A stretch of 64,000 nt of DNA from Ceratorhiza oryzae-sativae (GCA_030998015.1 JARWMV010000234.1:1-64000); one strand, 5' to 3'. Shown: positions 1 to 13,500, counted from the first letter of the stretch. Translations and numbers: made by a program. The notes: a model not told the origin generated them from the sequence alone.

Positions 1-369
1 CAAACGCCCCAGGAGAAGAAGCGCAGGGGTTTATGCAATGCGCCAACACACATTCAATCTGGAATGGGATGATTCGCCGAGCATGGACTCGGTACGCGCT
101 GATAAAGGTCGCTTCTCCCGGCCTGCGCCGCGCTCGATTCACATGCGCATCGACCGCGACTGGTCGCGCCTCAAAACAACACGCCGTTCCGAGCCAAGGT
201 CAGTCTGCTGACCCTCCCGCCCCAGTTGTCACCTCCGTCCCGGGGTAATATTCTCCAATCGATTAGCGTCCTTCTTTTTGTCGTGATTTAAATACCCCCC
301 CTGATGGCTGGTCGAGTCAAGCAACTGTTGGCTCACGTCTCGTCTCCTTCCTCCCAGTCTTTGTCCAGT
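1..369. other. Intergenic/5' region of the aspartate aminotransferase gene
   Basis: No conserved coding segment was recognised on either strand. The last part must hold the promoter and leader of the downstream aminotransferase. I see no TATA-like box or repeat in it. Confidence 0.5.
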
Positions 370-2011
<1,642 letters not shown>

Positions 2012-2142
2012 TAGAGGCCTTGGCTGCATACATCCGATTTGGTTTTGTTGCTTTGAAGATTAGATCTCTACCATGCGTGTGAAGAATTGATGCAAAATAA
2101 AACTTCTTATTAACAGTAATCGTAATGGAGCGCGTGTATACA

Positions 2143-3747
2143 TCATGGGCTGAGCTTCGAGATATCAGCGGACGTCGGCAGACCCAAGATTAGCTCGGCC
2201 TGTGTGATAGGAGTTTGTGCGTGAGTAAAACGTGCTCGAGCCACATGCCCAAGACCACGACGCACCAAGCACTTCCCAGTCCCAGGCCCATTATGGATTC
2301 CCCATGAGCCGTGTCCAGACGCTAGCCAAACTCTAAGAAGCTCCCCACTGTTAGACTCTATCTTCCCACACCACGTAGAGCGACTCGCTCCACTTACCCC
2401 TGTCGGACCTTTCCAATCACCGGCAGACCCGTATGGGAATTCGGCCTGTAGCAAGACTGTTCCACAACGACCTCGGCGTGCGTAAACGTGCTGGGCGAGA
2501 TAAACTCGGCCGCGTCCTTGAGCCGCTGGATTGACTCGGGGTTCGGCAAGACCTGGTCTGCGCGTTCCGGGAGCGGCGTGTCGTCCGGCTCGTTGCCTGC
2601 GCCGCAGATGTAGACTGTTTCGTCAGAGCGAGGGTACACTTCGTGTTCGACCGTGCGGCCGTTGGCCATCGTGAGTTCCGTGAACAGCACATGGTTTGTG
2701 ATTTTGGATGGCGGGGGTGGGCGGAGAACGAGCGAGGGTGAGGGGTCGCTGTGTGGGGTGGCGTTAGGTGTATGCGAATCGGCAAAAGGCGGTGATGACG
2801 TTTACCTGGGCACCATTAGGCCGGCTACGCCAGCATCTTTGCCTAGCAGCTTTCTGGCGAGTTTGCCCGTCCAGGGGCCAGCTGCGAATACGACATCCGT
2901 CGCGGGAATCGTTTCAGTCTCGCCATGGTCCTTGGTAACGACTACCCCTGTTACGGTCCTCGAGCCAGGTGCAAATTCGAGTCCCGTCGCGGTGGCAATG
3001 TGGATTTCCACCCCACGAGACCGGGGGTCCTCGGCAAGGACTTGGGTGAGTAGAAGGGGGTGAACTTGGGCTGTTGAAGTCGTCCCTCCGAGTTTTCTAA
3101 ACGAGCCCCTATCCCAAGTTGTTCGAAAAGGCCGATGAAGGAGCAGACTCACGAAATTCTGCTAACGCTCTTGAGCCATGGTGCCCCTGGGACACTTTTT
3201 GTTCTTCTCTCTGCGTCGATATCTACCTGGAGTGTTTCTGTTCGTCGGTAGAACCATCGTGTGGTACCGTTGAATTCCTATTTTATTTTATTTTTTGCGT
3301 AGTAGAGTTAGTTTGTCGAGTGGGCTAAAATCATACTTGTTACTCACATCTGAAAGTTCTTGGTGGAGTTTGAATGACAGTGCCGCGAGAGATTTAGTAT
3401 TGTTGCTGTGCCAGTCGAGGGCGAGGAAACCTCCGGCTTTGCCGCTCGCTCTGAATCATGTGGCTAAAATTATTTTTTAAAAATGAGAGACAAATCGAGC
3501 GACGAACGCTGCTGCGATTGATACGCTTTCGACCAGATGGATCTTCACGTCCTACACTAGTGTCAATCGGGCGGGCCTAACTCGCCTCAACGAGCCGCCG
3601 GGACGTACCTGTGACAGTTTAGACAAGTAATACCTTTTACAGACGTCAAGATGCGGGGTCGGACTCGATGCAAATTGTAGGCTGAAAGACTCACGCCGTC
3701 GAAGTTCCGATGATGCCTCCGCCGATAATGACGACATGCTTTGCCAT
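2143..3747 (-). CDS. FAD-dependent oxidoreductase, TDA3-like (DAO superfamily), 9 exons
   Basis: Exons read on the minus strand are 3695-3747, 3609-3633, 3508-3551, 3348-3450, 3153-3277, 2806-3096, 2398-2748, 2266-2332 and 2143-2199; they sum to 371 in-frame residues with GT-AG introns throughout. The protein starts with the dinucleotide-binding motif MAKHVVIIGGGIIGTSTAYY, then has VKIHLVESVSIAAAASGKAGG (written here as overlapping pieces VKIHLVES and ASGKAGGFLALDW), AQVHP, and the C-terminal FAD segment ASGHGSWGIHNGPGTGK. The ASGKAGGFLA and GHGSWGIxNGPGTGK segments are what I associate with yeast Tda3 and its fungal relatives, which have been linked to endosome-to-Golgi retrograde traffic; the substrate is not known to me. 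The second exon is only 25 nt. The start codon is the first ATG before the Rossmann motif. Family confidence is high; the cellular role is inferred. Confidence 0.85.
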
Positions 3748-3930
3748 GGTTGATTGCAGGGTTTCCTCGACGAGAGAGGGGTTGTTTTGAGGGGTGGATG
3801 TCGCTTTTATGGGGCATGTGACACCATTCGGGGCTCGGATAGATGCTTATGACAGCATAGTAGCATATCAACCGCCGGCAACTGGCGGGGCCGAGTTTTC
3901 ACGGGTAAGCAGAGCCTCAGCAAGATCATC
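3748..3930. other. Promoter-proximal region of the TDA3-like gene
   Basis: CpG content is still normal here. No gene is recognised. This short stretch separates the minus-strand oxidoreductase from the CpG-depleted block that begins just after the last CG at 3902. Confidence 0.4.
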
Positions 3931-4343
3931 AATGTCTACCAGACTCTGTGTAGGTAAGTGTAATATAATTATTCTAGGCCCTTTACATAGGAGTATCAGA
4001 AAAAAAATCCCTCAATTATCCAGGTTAATAACAGTTAGCCAGTGTGAATTAATATATTTTAAGGATTGTTACACCCCTTTTTATACCCTGTGATTAAGCT
4101 GAATAAATCAAGGGGTGGGTCTTGATTACAGTGAATTATAGCAGACACAATGCAGCTATTCAAGTAAACAAATTTGGAGTTTCTTGAAGATATTTTCAAG
4201 ATACTTCTATGGAGAATCCAAGGTGCATTGGGGGCTCAGGGACACCTGGAACAATGACTTTAAAAACCATCCCTGTGCTGCATCCTGCCTCCTGCCCTGT
4301 GTATGCACTCCAGATGCTTGCAAAATGCTGCAATATATGTATT

Positions 4344-4500
4344 ATATTAGAGATGTCAGGTGGGAAATTTGTGGGTAACCTGCACCTGCAGCTGGTAACT
4401 ACTGCCTTGAAGGCCATACCTGCACCTGCACCTGCAGCCAGTATGCCAGTATGTTGGCAGTAACTGGCATTCCACCCTCATTCCTGCAGCTGCTGGAATA
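4344..4500. repeat. Short-repeat cluster (CACCTGCA / GGTAACC / CCAGTATG motifs)
   Basis: The segment opens with ATATTAGAGATGTC, which recurs at about 6110, followed by GGTAACCTGCACCTGCAG and several ACCTGCACCTGC units and two adjacent GCCAGTATG-like units. Similar words on either strand occur at 5627-5790. I read it as part of a small non-autonomous element family, not further classified. Confidence 0.45.
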
Positions 4501-5626
4501 CATAGCACCAAAACTTGCCACATTGATACAACATTAATACCATTAAATGAAGAAAATTTGCCACTTTTGAATGATATATTTTGTGTCAGAAACAAAAAAG
4601 AATTGAGCCCATCACAAGCAAATCTGTGTTTCATACAATGTGATAAAAGGGGGACTTTCTAGGGAAACTCATCACAAGTGCAATGTTAAGGGCTTATTAA
4701 ATGGAGAAAAAATGTAGCTTTTGTATTGTATGCTTCAATCCTCTCACAAAAAACTATCCAATGAGATTGCATTTGTTCTTTTGAGGAAAATAATTCCCCT
4801 TGATGCACACCCTCTGTTTCACCCTCAAGGCATCAGATTTGAGCAAAACTGATAGTGCAAATTGACTCAGAGTGATAAAAAACTGTAATTGACTGTAGTG
4901 TCTTACTCATAGGTATCTTGCATACATATGAACTCACTGCTTGTGCATCTCAGCTAAGTAGTTTTGATGTCCCCTGGGTGTAAGCATGTTAGGTCAAAGA
5001 TTGTCATTGAGGTGAGACTACCTAGCAGCCTGAACTATGGTTTTTGGGTGCACTGATCACAGCTAACCCACTGGTGAAAGCTGAAACTAGCTTAGTGATA
5101 CTACAGAGGGAGTTTAGGGGCAATTCCAGTGTTCAGGGGGTTATCTTCCCTGTTCCCCCCCTTTAAACTTGCTCACTTTGCATGAGAATTTGTCAGTAGA
5201 CTTGTATATGCACTTCACACCAGTATCACTCAAGGGAGTGGTGTTTACACAGTGAGTAACACTAGTGCTTGTGGTGCTCTTAGGGGCTAACACCTCTCTA
5301 TTTCTTCTATTTCTTCCACTAGAGACAGCTAGGCATCCCAAAAGTACTTTAGATGGACTCAGCATGTCTCTGTGCATTGATTTATGTGCACAAAGTCATC
5401 TTTAGGTGAGTTTTCAGTACCTCCAATGGTGTGTGCTTTGAGCTGATTATTTAACTTGTTTGCATGCAATCCCCCCTTAGAGATTTTTTTCCAAACTGAT
5501 TTATATATATATTGATAGCCTGAATTTCCCTCTATTTAATGGTGATAAATAAATTCAATTGTGGGGACCTTTTTTGTCACCACAAACAACCTTTGCAGCA
5601 AATCTTGCAGCTTTTGCACTGTAAGT

Positions 5627-5795
5627 ATGCACTGGTATGGCAGCACTTGTCTGCTGGTTACTGCAGGTTACCTGCCTGGTAACCTGCAGGGTTTGGGTCA
5701 TTCCCACACCCACACCTGCACCCCATAGCAGGTATTTGCAGGTATAAATACCTGCAGAATGCCAGTATACCTGCTGCAGGTTTCCTGGGTGACAT
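5627..5795. repeat. Palindrome-rich short-repeat cluster
   Basis: It contains a perfect 12-bp inverted repeat (5661-5672 and 5678-5689, 5-nt loop, arm CTGCAGGTTACC) and, further on, TGCAGGTAT/ATACCTGCA arms around a 2-nt centre. The GGTAACCTGC word is shared with the cluster at 4344-4500. It is probably a relic of the same element family. Confidence 0.5.
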
Positions 5796-6113
5796 GCTTA
5801 TATTATATGGTCTTTGTCATGGCCTAGACCATGAGCATGAATTTATTATGATTTATTTTATCTCTATTTTTCTGCTTTTATGGACAAGTCCCATTTATTC
5901 AGATATATGCATAGAATTATTGACTGAGTCATGTGACCTTGTTGTTGTTGACCATTGTTGATGTATTCCAGAATATTCTGTTGACATGGCACCACTTCAG
6001 TTATCATATGATTCCATTAAAGCTTCCTATTACATATGTACTGCCTCATCCTTGAATATATAAGGGAGAGTCTGAGAGCCTTAAGCCTCAGAACTTGACC
6101 TCCTGTTGATATT

Positions 6114-6157
6114 AGAGATGTCTTGCCAGCATGCCAGTGTGCTGGCAAGACATCTCT
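6114..6157. repeat. Perfect 18-bp inverted repeat with 8-nt loop
   Basis: Arms at 6114-6131 and 6140-6157 are exact reverse complements (arm AGAGATGTCTTGCCAGCA, loop TGCCAGTG). The outer word ATATTAGAGATGTC also occurs at 4344. It may be a minimal MITE-like element or the joined terminal inverted repeats of a deleted DNA transposon. Confidence 0.7.
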
Positions 6158-6862
6158 AGTTGATATCCCCTCTACCTGTGTGGTCACCAAGCCTAGCAGT
6201 ACTTGCCCAGTCCTCTTTAGGACAAGTGCACCTCTTATACATCCCTGCATGTCATCACATCCTACCTCTCCACTGTGTGTCCCCTTCTAGGTGTTGCAGT
6301 TAGACCTTTGGCTGTCATAGCCTATAGGTCTGCCATTGCCTTATCAGTGTTTGTCTTATGGATCACTAACATTTTTCTATTATTTTAGTCTGCTTTGCCA
6401 ACCTCAAGTGATGCCTCTGTAATTTTCTTGAAATTAAATGAATTTGTATGCATCTGAATTTGTACTATTTGTGTTCCATTGAATAGTACAAAATCTCCTC
6501 TTTCCAATGCATATTTTATTGTGATTTTATCTTAAGAACTCAGAGAGATATAGAGGTTGTGATATTTCCTCTTATCAGGAGATATTGATTACAACATTGC
6601 ACTGCTCATATCTCGGCAACTGCTTATGCTATCAAAGCGATCTTATGCTCTATCGATAGCTAATCTTTGGCGGTATCTGCTGCCTGAAGATTGTCGCGAT
6701 CCACCAGATCCTTGCGCCAGAATGGCCCTAAGATCATTAGAATCTTACTGGACCATCAATCAAGATCTAATGACTCCAGTGAGTCAGGAGAGCCTTCCAA
6801 ATTGATCCAGAAGCTTCTCTGACTCACTTTATGACTCACTGAGATGTAGCCTCTGTTCATTA

Positions 6863-7843
6863 CATGTATATACTATGATAATATGATCTACAAGCCAATA
6901 GCAGGTCTCAGATGCATCAATGCCTTCAATCCACACCCTGTCTTTACTCTCTTATCCTATACTGGGCTAGGGTGTACCCCAAGTATAGCAGTACCCTCTT
7001 TTGATGATTGCACTGGCATGCATGCATCTATTTGGCTCTGGAATGCCCTCCTCAGGGTATAAAAGGACCTCCTCTGAGGCCCTTCCAGACCACCCTCCTC
7101 CTCTACTCAACCTAGACTAGTTATTGGTTTCTTTTCTCTTTCTATTTTTCTCTTGTCTGTGTGTGATTTCTTATATAACTAGTACTGAGGAATAAAGTAC
7201 CATATTAGTTATATACTGTCTGATTCATTGTATCTTATATACAGAGTTATATAAGGATACAATATTGCCTGATTGAGCATGACATTAAGTACCAGCTATT
7301 AGAGGAAATCTAAGTACCTGTAGCTGAGGAAGTACACACATTAGGCAGCCCACCATCTATCCTATAAGCTATCACTTAAGTCTAGTATTAAGATTAGTAT
7401 CAGTTAGTCCAAGTGACTAGGGCTGAACTACATTTAAGATATCTAAAGGAACCTGACCATAGTAGTCTTGCTCTTTATACCTATAAGTTAGTCAGTTTAC
7501 ACTGTGAGAGATTAAGACTACCTTGAGTATTACTTGATTGCATTGCAACTACTTTGAGCCTTCTTACTCTAGTCTAAGAAGTATTGAGTACGATTAGTGT
7601 ATACTAACATATCTACATTTGCTTAAGCTCTAGATATTCAAGTGTACACTGACCTGTAACAGTTTAGCATCATCATTCAGGTTGTCAGCTCTGACAGTCT
7701 TGTACATATGTCATACAAAAAGTTGTGCTTTGCCTTCACTCCTGTCTGCCCAGAGCCATAGCATGAGTGCTGCAAGACTTTTGTCACCCAGTGCATGTAT
7801 ATACTATGAATAATATGATCTACAAGCCAACAGCAGGTCTCAG
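6863..7843. repeat. Near-identical 50-bp direct repeat pair with LTR-like intervening sequence
   Basis: The copy at 6863-6911 and the copy at 7794-7843 differ by one indel and one T/C change. Between them lie TATAAAAGG at 7058-7066 and AATAAAG at 7191-7197, spaced like a promoter and polyadenylation signal of an LTR. I found no primer-binding site, TG/CA ends or gag/pol coding, so solo LTR is only a suggestion. Confidence 0.35.
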
Positions 7844-9184
7844 GTATTATCATGAATAACATGTAATTATGGTTCATAAATGGATTGCAAGGATTGCTGT
7901 CCCTCCCCCATTTTATTTCTGTTAATTAACCATGGGGGGTCTTTATTATAGTGAATAATTGTGAATAAATTTCAGTTATAAGGATTATAGGGATTTCAAA
8001 TTCAGCAATCTCTCTCCAATGTGCTTCCTAGGAGACTCCAAGGTTTATAAACAGTGGGCTTATGAAATTTAAAATTAATTGCTTATAACCCAAGAAACCC
8101 TGGTTTATTACAAACTGGATTTTTCCTGATGAAGTATTGCTGTCATGGCCTAGATGTGATATATGTGGAGAATGTGTAGGAAACTACCAACCTTAGTAGT
8201 CAAGCATCATTGCATGACACTGTAGTACTTTTCTATATTTTCTCCTATTTTCCTAACTATGCATACATCCACTCAGACAGTCAATTTACAGTCTTGCTTG
8301 TACTTGTTTCCACTGCAGCAAGCCACAGTACACAGCTGTGAAGTCTGCACAGCCCACAGCAACTGTGCAGCAGCATGTAGACCCTGTATTTGTTGTCTCC
8401 AAAGTGTATATAAAGAGGGCCTCTCAGGCTGTTGAATATCATCTTCTTACCTTCCCTCATCTCTTATATGCTTTGCCTACACAAGCTAGAGACATTGTTG
8501 AGCACCACTCTGACTACATTGAGCACAGCTCCATCATTAGCCCACACAGTTAGCTACTCCATGCATACTCCCATAGCAACCACCATACACAAGTTTGCCT
8601 GTCCATGTCACTAGGCCTGGTAAGTCCCAACATAGACCAGGTAGCCCAGCCATAGCATGCAAGATCTGCAAGACCACTATGTAAGAGAGGCAAACACTTC
8701 AGAGATGCTCCTGCACTGTACAACTCATAGGACTATATGACAGATATATGCCAGTAGATGTCTCATATAATGAAACCATTGGCAATTACAACAGTAGAAC
8801 CAGGAAGAGAACTCACACCTGTTGTACCTTTAACTAGGCTCAAAATGGCTACTTGTTATCTATACTTGTTATTCATAGCCACCAACTACACATTAGTCTT
8901 AGCTATTAATTACATCCCTGCACAACTAACACAAATGTGTAGATTGAACATCATCACTTGACTTGCCACCAGTGACATAACCCTTCATAACATACATTGG
9001 TTGCAGGCAGAGAGTAGACTCATATGCTTAATTTTGTATGGGATATTCTGAAGCATGATGTCTAGTGAAAGAGTTGTAACACTGTAGTTTCCAAATCCAC
9101 CAGCAGCCCATGGTCCTACAAAATAGCTCAAAGCTACTTCATGGCACCTGTGGATAGGACCTCATTTGCTGCAAACATTGTACA

Positions 9185-10426
9185 TTAGTTCCTACTCAAT
9201 ACCACACAGAGAAACCCACATGTATGTGTGTTCTCATTTGCCAGACCGCCCAAATCATCCTTCAGGTCCACAACAATGGGTATGTGTATTGTCCGATCTT
9301 GGCATGCTGCATTGACGAATACAACATCCTGACCCGCCGCGCCCTTACGAACTTCGGCACCACTGTGCATATTAAACCCGTCAATCAAGCCAAAAGATTG
9401 TGCAATGCCGTACTTGCCGCCCTTCATGAATATGGCCGAAAACGTGTAAACGGAGACTTGGGAGCCTATGCAGTGCAGTGTGCGCTAACGCTGAGCACCC
9501 AACGGGTCGCTGAAGACGCCGAGCGACGTCTAAGATACCAAAAGGAGGGCCATGGGTGATTCTAAAAAATGTTTATTTCTCGTGCGGTTTAAAGCGGTGT
9601 TCATGTGACATACAGGATTTCAGTGTTTGGCGGCACCGGAGCCCAGATGCCTATAAGATATCATTTATTCGCGATCTGAGTGAATGAAAAAAACACCCAC
9701 CGGTTGCTTCGTGCTTCTGGTAGAAGAATCCCATAGTGCCATATTCAGGTGTGTACTAGTTAGGCGCGAGTTCAGATGAACTCATCGGTGATTTTAGAAA
9801 CATAGACACGTACTGGGCTTCCGTATACGATCCAACTTCTTTGGGGAGCTGAAACTATTGCCGACTCCGCCTCGAGATAGGTAAGGTTGGCTTCCAGAGC
9901 GGATTCATCCCTGAGTAAACGTCGGTCTTCAGCGAGCTCCTGTCCATAAGTGGCGGTCATTGAGCCTCATATACCCGATACCAGTTTCACGCACTGCACG
10001 AGTTTCAGCATTTCGAGGGTACATGTATTCGATGCAGCGGTCGTCTAAGTTATACTGTTGCCAACTATTCATTTATGTAAACCACGGCGGTATTGTGTGA
10101 ACGTACCTCGTGGTTCCCAGCAATAAGTCTAGCGAGGAGTTAGAAGAATATAAGTTGACGACATGGAAATTGTCTTACAATTTACGAGGATGGTTGAGCC
10201 CTTTGATCCAGTCTAACGAATCCCTGAATCCAGTTGTGAAAGACGTGAAATCACCAGCATGGATTAATATGTCTCCATCAGCCATGGGGATCGTCTTTCG
10301 ATGTGTATCGGAAGCGCAAACAAAGCGAGTCCATCCTTTACCCGGATGAGGTGGAAGAGAGTCCAGGATATACTTGGTATACACGCGATATGATGGGGAA
10401 GCCAAGTCTGGAGTCGCGGAGTCCAT
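9185..10426 (-). CDS. Calcineurin-like metallophosphoesterase, MPPED1/2-like, 8 exons
   Basis: Exons on the minus strand are 10179-10426, 10107-10128, 9995-10054, 9814-9939, 9701-9755, 9614-9650, 9418-9561 and 9185-9362; together they give 289 residues in frame. Metal-binding motifs in order are CASDTHRK, GDILIHAGDFT, IAGNHE (on a 22-nt exon), THGPP and FGHIHEGRG, followed by VFVNAA and PIVVDL, the order seen in the MPPED family of metal-dependent phosphodiesterases. The intron at 9363-9417 uses a GC donor (GCAAGT) instead of GT; without it the frame breaks inside GHIHEGRG. I chose the ATG at 10426; an in-frame ATG at 10498 would add 24 residues. The last about 20 residues and the stop lie in the CpG-depleted block, so the native C-terminus may have been replaced. 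It is divergent from glucosidase I, sharing about 105 bp. Confidence 0.85.
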
Positions 10427-10531
10427 GATTGAGAGTGGTTTGTCACGTGAAAAGGATTGGCACCTTAGCGCCGGGCGTTCACAGGTCAGACACGTCAATT
10501 ACAGCGCGGCTGGCTCAGCACCGCGACCACC

Positions 10532-13500
10532 ATGCGGAAAGCCGGCCTCTATTTTGTTTTTCTTGGCATATCTCATGCTCGTTAGCGCAAGAAATTCCCA
10601 AAGCATCTTCCGATGATTCGCTAATGTGGGGCACCTACCGACCGAATCTGTATTTTGGTCTCCGACCGAGGCTCCCTCAGTCCCTCATGACTGGTCTCAT
10701 GTGGTTTGGAACTCAGGATTTCAAGTCTCTACCCAGTAAGCTGGTTATCAAATACACTGAATCTTGTGCCTATGATCACCCTTCTAGAAACAAGGCATGC
10801 ATGTGACCAAGGTGATGGACTACGCTCCTACACCTGGACAGAGCACGATACGCGCCAAGGAGCTATCCAAGTTTTGAAGGATCCGCTCAATAACATAGAG
10901 TTGAAGACTGAGTGGCTCAAAATTCCCGGGGGTGACCACGGAGGAAGCTGGGCTGCTCGAATCTCAGGAAAGCCCTTGGATAATTGTCAGTACCAACCGC
11001 ATTTCATCATGTATAGACCTCCTGACACGTACGCCCACACAGCTCTACCATCGAAAAACTCTTTGATATTCTATGTAGGCTTGGAAGGGCTAGGGGGCTT
11101 GAATATGGAAACCGAAGAGATGGAGGATGTGAGTTTAGTCGTTCAACCATCCTACTCTCGCTGAAACCACCTCTAGGGATACGAAAGCTCAATTGAATTC
11201 ACGGGTGTAACCCCCGATCTTGGTGACTTTTCAGTCAAGTTTGTTGACGGTTAGCGCTCTTTTGGTCTATTTGAAGGATTATATCGTTGAACTTGTCAAA
11301 GGTCCAAACAATGTCTACGTCACAGATGGTTTACATGCCGAAAAATTCGCCCGTACGGCGGGAAAAACACATGTCGTTGGATTACCCGTCCCTGCAGGAC
11401 AAATATGGCAAGCAAAAGGTGAGTTCAATGCGATAATCCACACCCCAGCCGCACTGATGTATTTATCGCACAGATGTTTTACTGAAGAGGTTGATCGATC
11501 ACGCGCAAGTGCTGGTCAAGCCATGGAACGATCAACAACAAGCCCCGCCTGACCCATCTTTCGTATTGTCTCTGCCGGACGAAGTTTTATCAGGAGCCAA
11601 CCTATATGCGGTTCAAAAAACCTTTGACGGGTCATTTTCTTTTGATGTGTACTACCAGTCCGCAAGTGCTAATGCCAAACTAGACGGTGAGTCTTTATGG
11701 TTCCCCTTGCTACTTGGCTTATTTATCGGAAAGGCCAGCCGAATTGATTTCTGCCGGACTGGAAGCTTTCAAATCGAATTTCACTGAACGTTTTGAGAGG
11801 ATCTTCCCGATTGAGGCCAAATATCAAGCGTTTGCCAAGGATATTACCTCAAACCTGATGGGCGGGATTGGTTACTTCTACGGTACATCTCTGGTAGACC
11901 GTAGCGGCAATATGGAAGAGGATGACGAAGACGAGGCGTTCATGAGCGAAGCGGAGCGCAGGGAACGCGGAAAACCTGAACTGGCCCCTCCCACACAGTT
12001 ATTGACCGCTACTCCTAGTCGTAGCTTTTTCCCAAGAGGATTTTATTGGTACTTCTAGTTTAGGCACTGCAACTATTTTGTATTCTGACCACTGTGATAG
12101 GGACGAAGGCTTCCACCTGCAACATATTGGAACGTGGGATAACGACCTTAGGTATGTCGACTCTAATTCCTCATTGATGGAGGCTGAGCGGCGCATATAG
12201 CTTAGAAATCCTGAAAAGCTGGGTTGAACTAATTGACGCTGATGGTTGGGTTGGGCGCGAGCAGATTTTGGGGGAAGAGGCGCGAAGCAGGGTACGCTAT
12301 TCATCATCCGACTGATGTCATTCATCTCAATGCCAATCGTAGGTGCCAGCCGAATTCCAGACACAGTATCCGAACTATGCCAACCCACCCACTCTCACGA
12401 TGGCACTGACAGCCTTCATTTCGCGTCTCGAGGCCACATCAGAACCCTCGATGGCCGAGCTAGGGTTGGGACAACTTCCAATCACTACTCCGGAAGAATC
12501 TCCCGAAGTATCGTCAAAGCTGCTGTCCCCTTCTGCCGCCCGCGAATATCTGAAGAATATCTACCCGGCTCTTCGCCGTCACTACCACTGGTTCCGGCGC
12601 ACCCAGCGTGGTCAGATTCGTCAATGGGGTCGCAAAGCGAGGGCGCGGGGCGAAGCGTATCGCTGGCGTGGACGCAGCGCAGAGCACGTCCTTACGAGTG
12701 GATTGGATGACTACCCCAGACCCGTCCCTCCTCATGTAGGAGAGCTTCATGTCGATTTGATGAGCTGGATGGGATATTTTTCAAATATGATGCGCCGCAT
12801 TGCGGATTTTATCGGCGAAACTGAAGACGCGACGTCGTATGAGGAAATCGAAAAGGGGATCAAAGCCAACTTGGATGGTGGGTATTCATTCACCAATAGT
12901 GTGATTGCTATCTGATCCATATCCTCTGCAGATTTGCACTGGAGCGAAGAAAAGCAGATGTATTGCGACGCCACAGTCAATGACGATGGTATGCTACGCA
13001 TTTCTCATTGATGCCAATAGTACTCATCGCTATCATTGCTATACAGATGAATCTGAACACGTCTGCCACGCCGGTTACGTTTCCCTCTTCCCCTTCCTAC
13101 TTGGCCTTCTTGAACCCACGTCGCCTCACCTTGGGCCTATTCTTGATCTGGTACACGACCCGAAGCGACTCTGGTCAAAATATGGCATTCGCAGCTTGTC
13201 CGCCGATCACCCCTTGTTCGGGCAAGGCGAAAACTACTGGCGTGGTCCAATTTGGGTCCAGATGAACTACTTGGCTCTAAGCGCGCTGCACAAGGTATTT
13301 GTGTGTCGTGGTTCAAAATGGACAGCTAGTTGACTTTTTCCCAGTCGTATGCTAACAGACCAGGACCGCACCAAGAAAAGGCAAAGAGGATTTATGACGA
13401 GCTGAGACAGAACATTATAGAAAATGTTCACAAGGAGTATGAGCGCACCGGATATGTCTGGGAACAGTACGATCCCCTTACTGGCGAGGGGAAGCGAAGG

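Larger units (their letters stand above)
3903..9245. repeat. CpG-depleted, AT-rich repeat-like block with no intact gene
   Basis: Reading every line, I count only eight CG dinucleotides between 3903 and 9245. None lies between 3903 and 6612, seven are clustered at 6613-6717, and one is near 7590. CG is frequent immediately outside both borders. No open reading frame above about 80 residues resembles a known protein. The block holds palindromes, CACCTGCA/GGTAACC-type motifs, a nearly identical 50-bp pair (6863-6911 and 7794-7843), and two TATA-like stretches in LTR-like surroundings. The pattern fits old transposable-element DNA that was CpG-methylated and lost CpG by deamination to TpG/CpA. 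The TE family cannot be named from what remains. Confidence 0.8.

Noticed and set aside
3903..9245. CRISPR array or tandem satellite in the AT-rich block
   Set aside because: No regularly spaced identical repeats were seen, and the organism is eukaryotic. The words are scattered and palindromic.
9224..9559. Plus-strand open frame opposite the metallophosphoesterase 3' exons
   Set aside because: The minus strand encodes conserved GHIHEGRG and VFVNAA motifs. The plus frame is its shadow.
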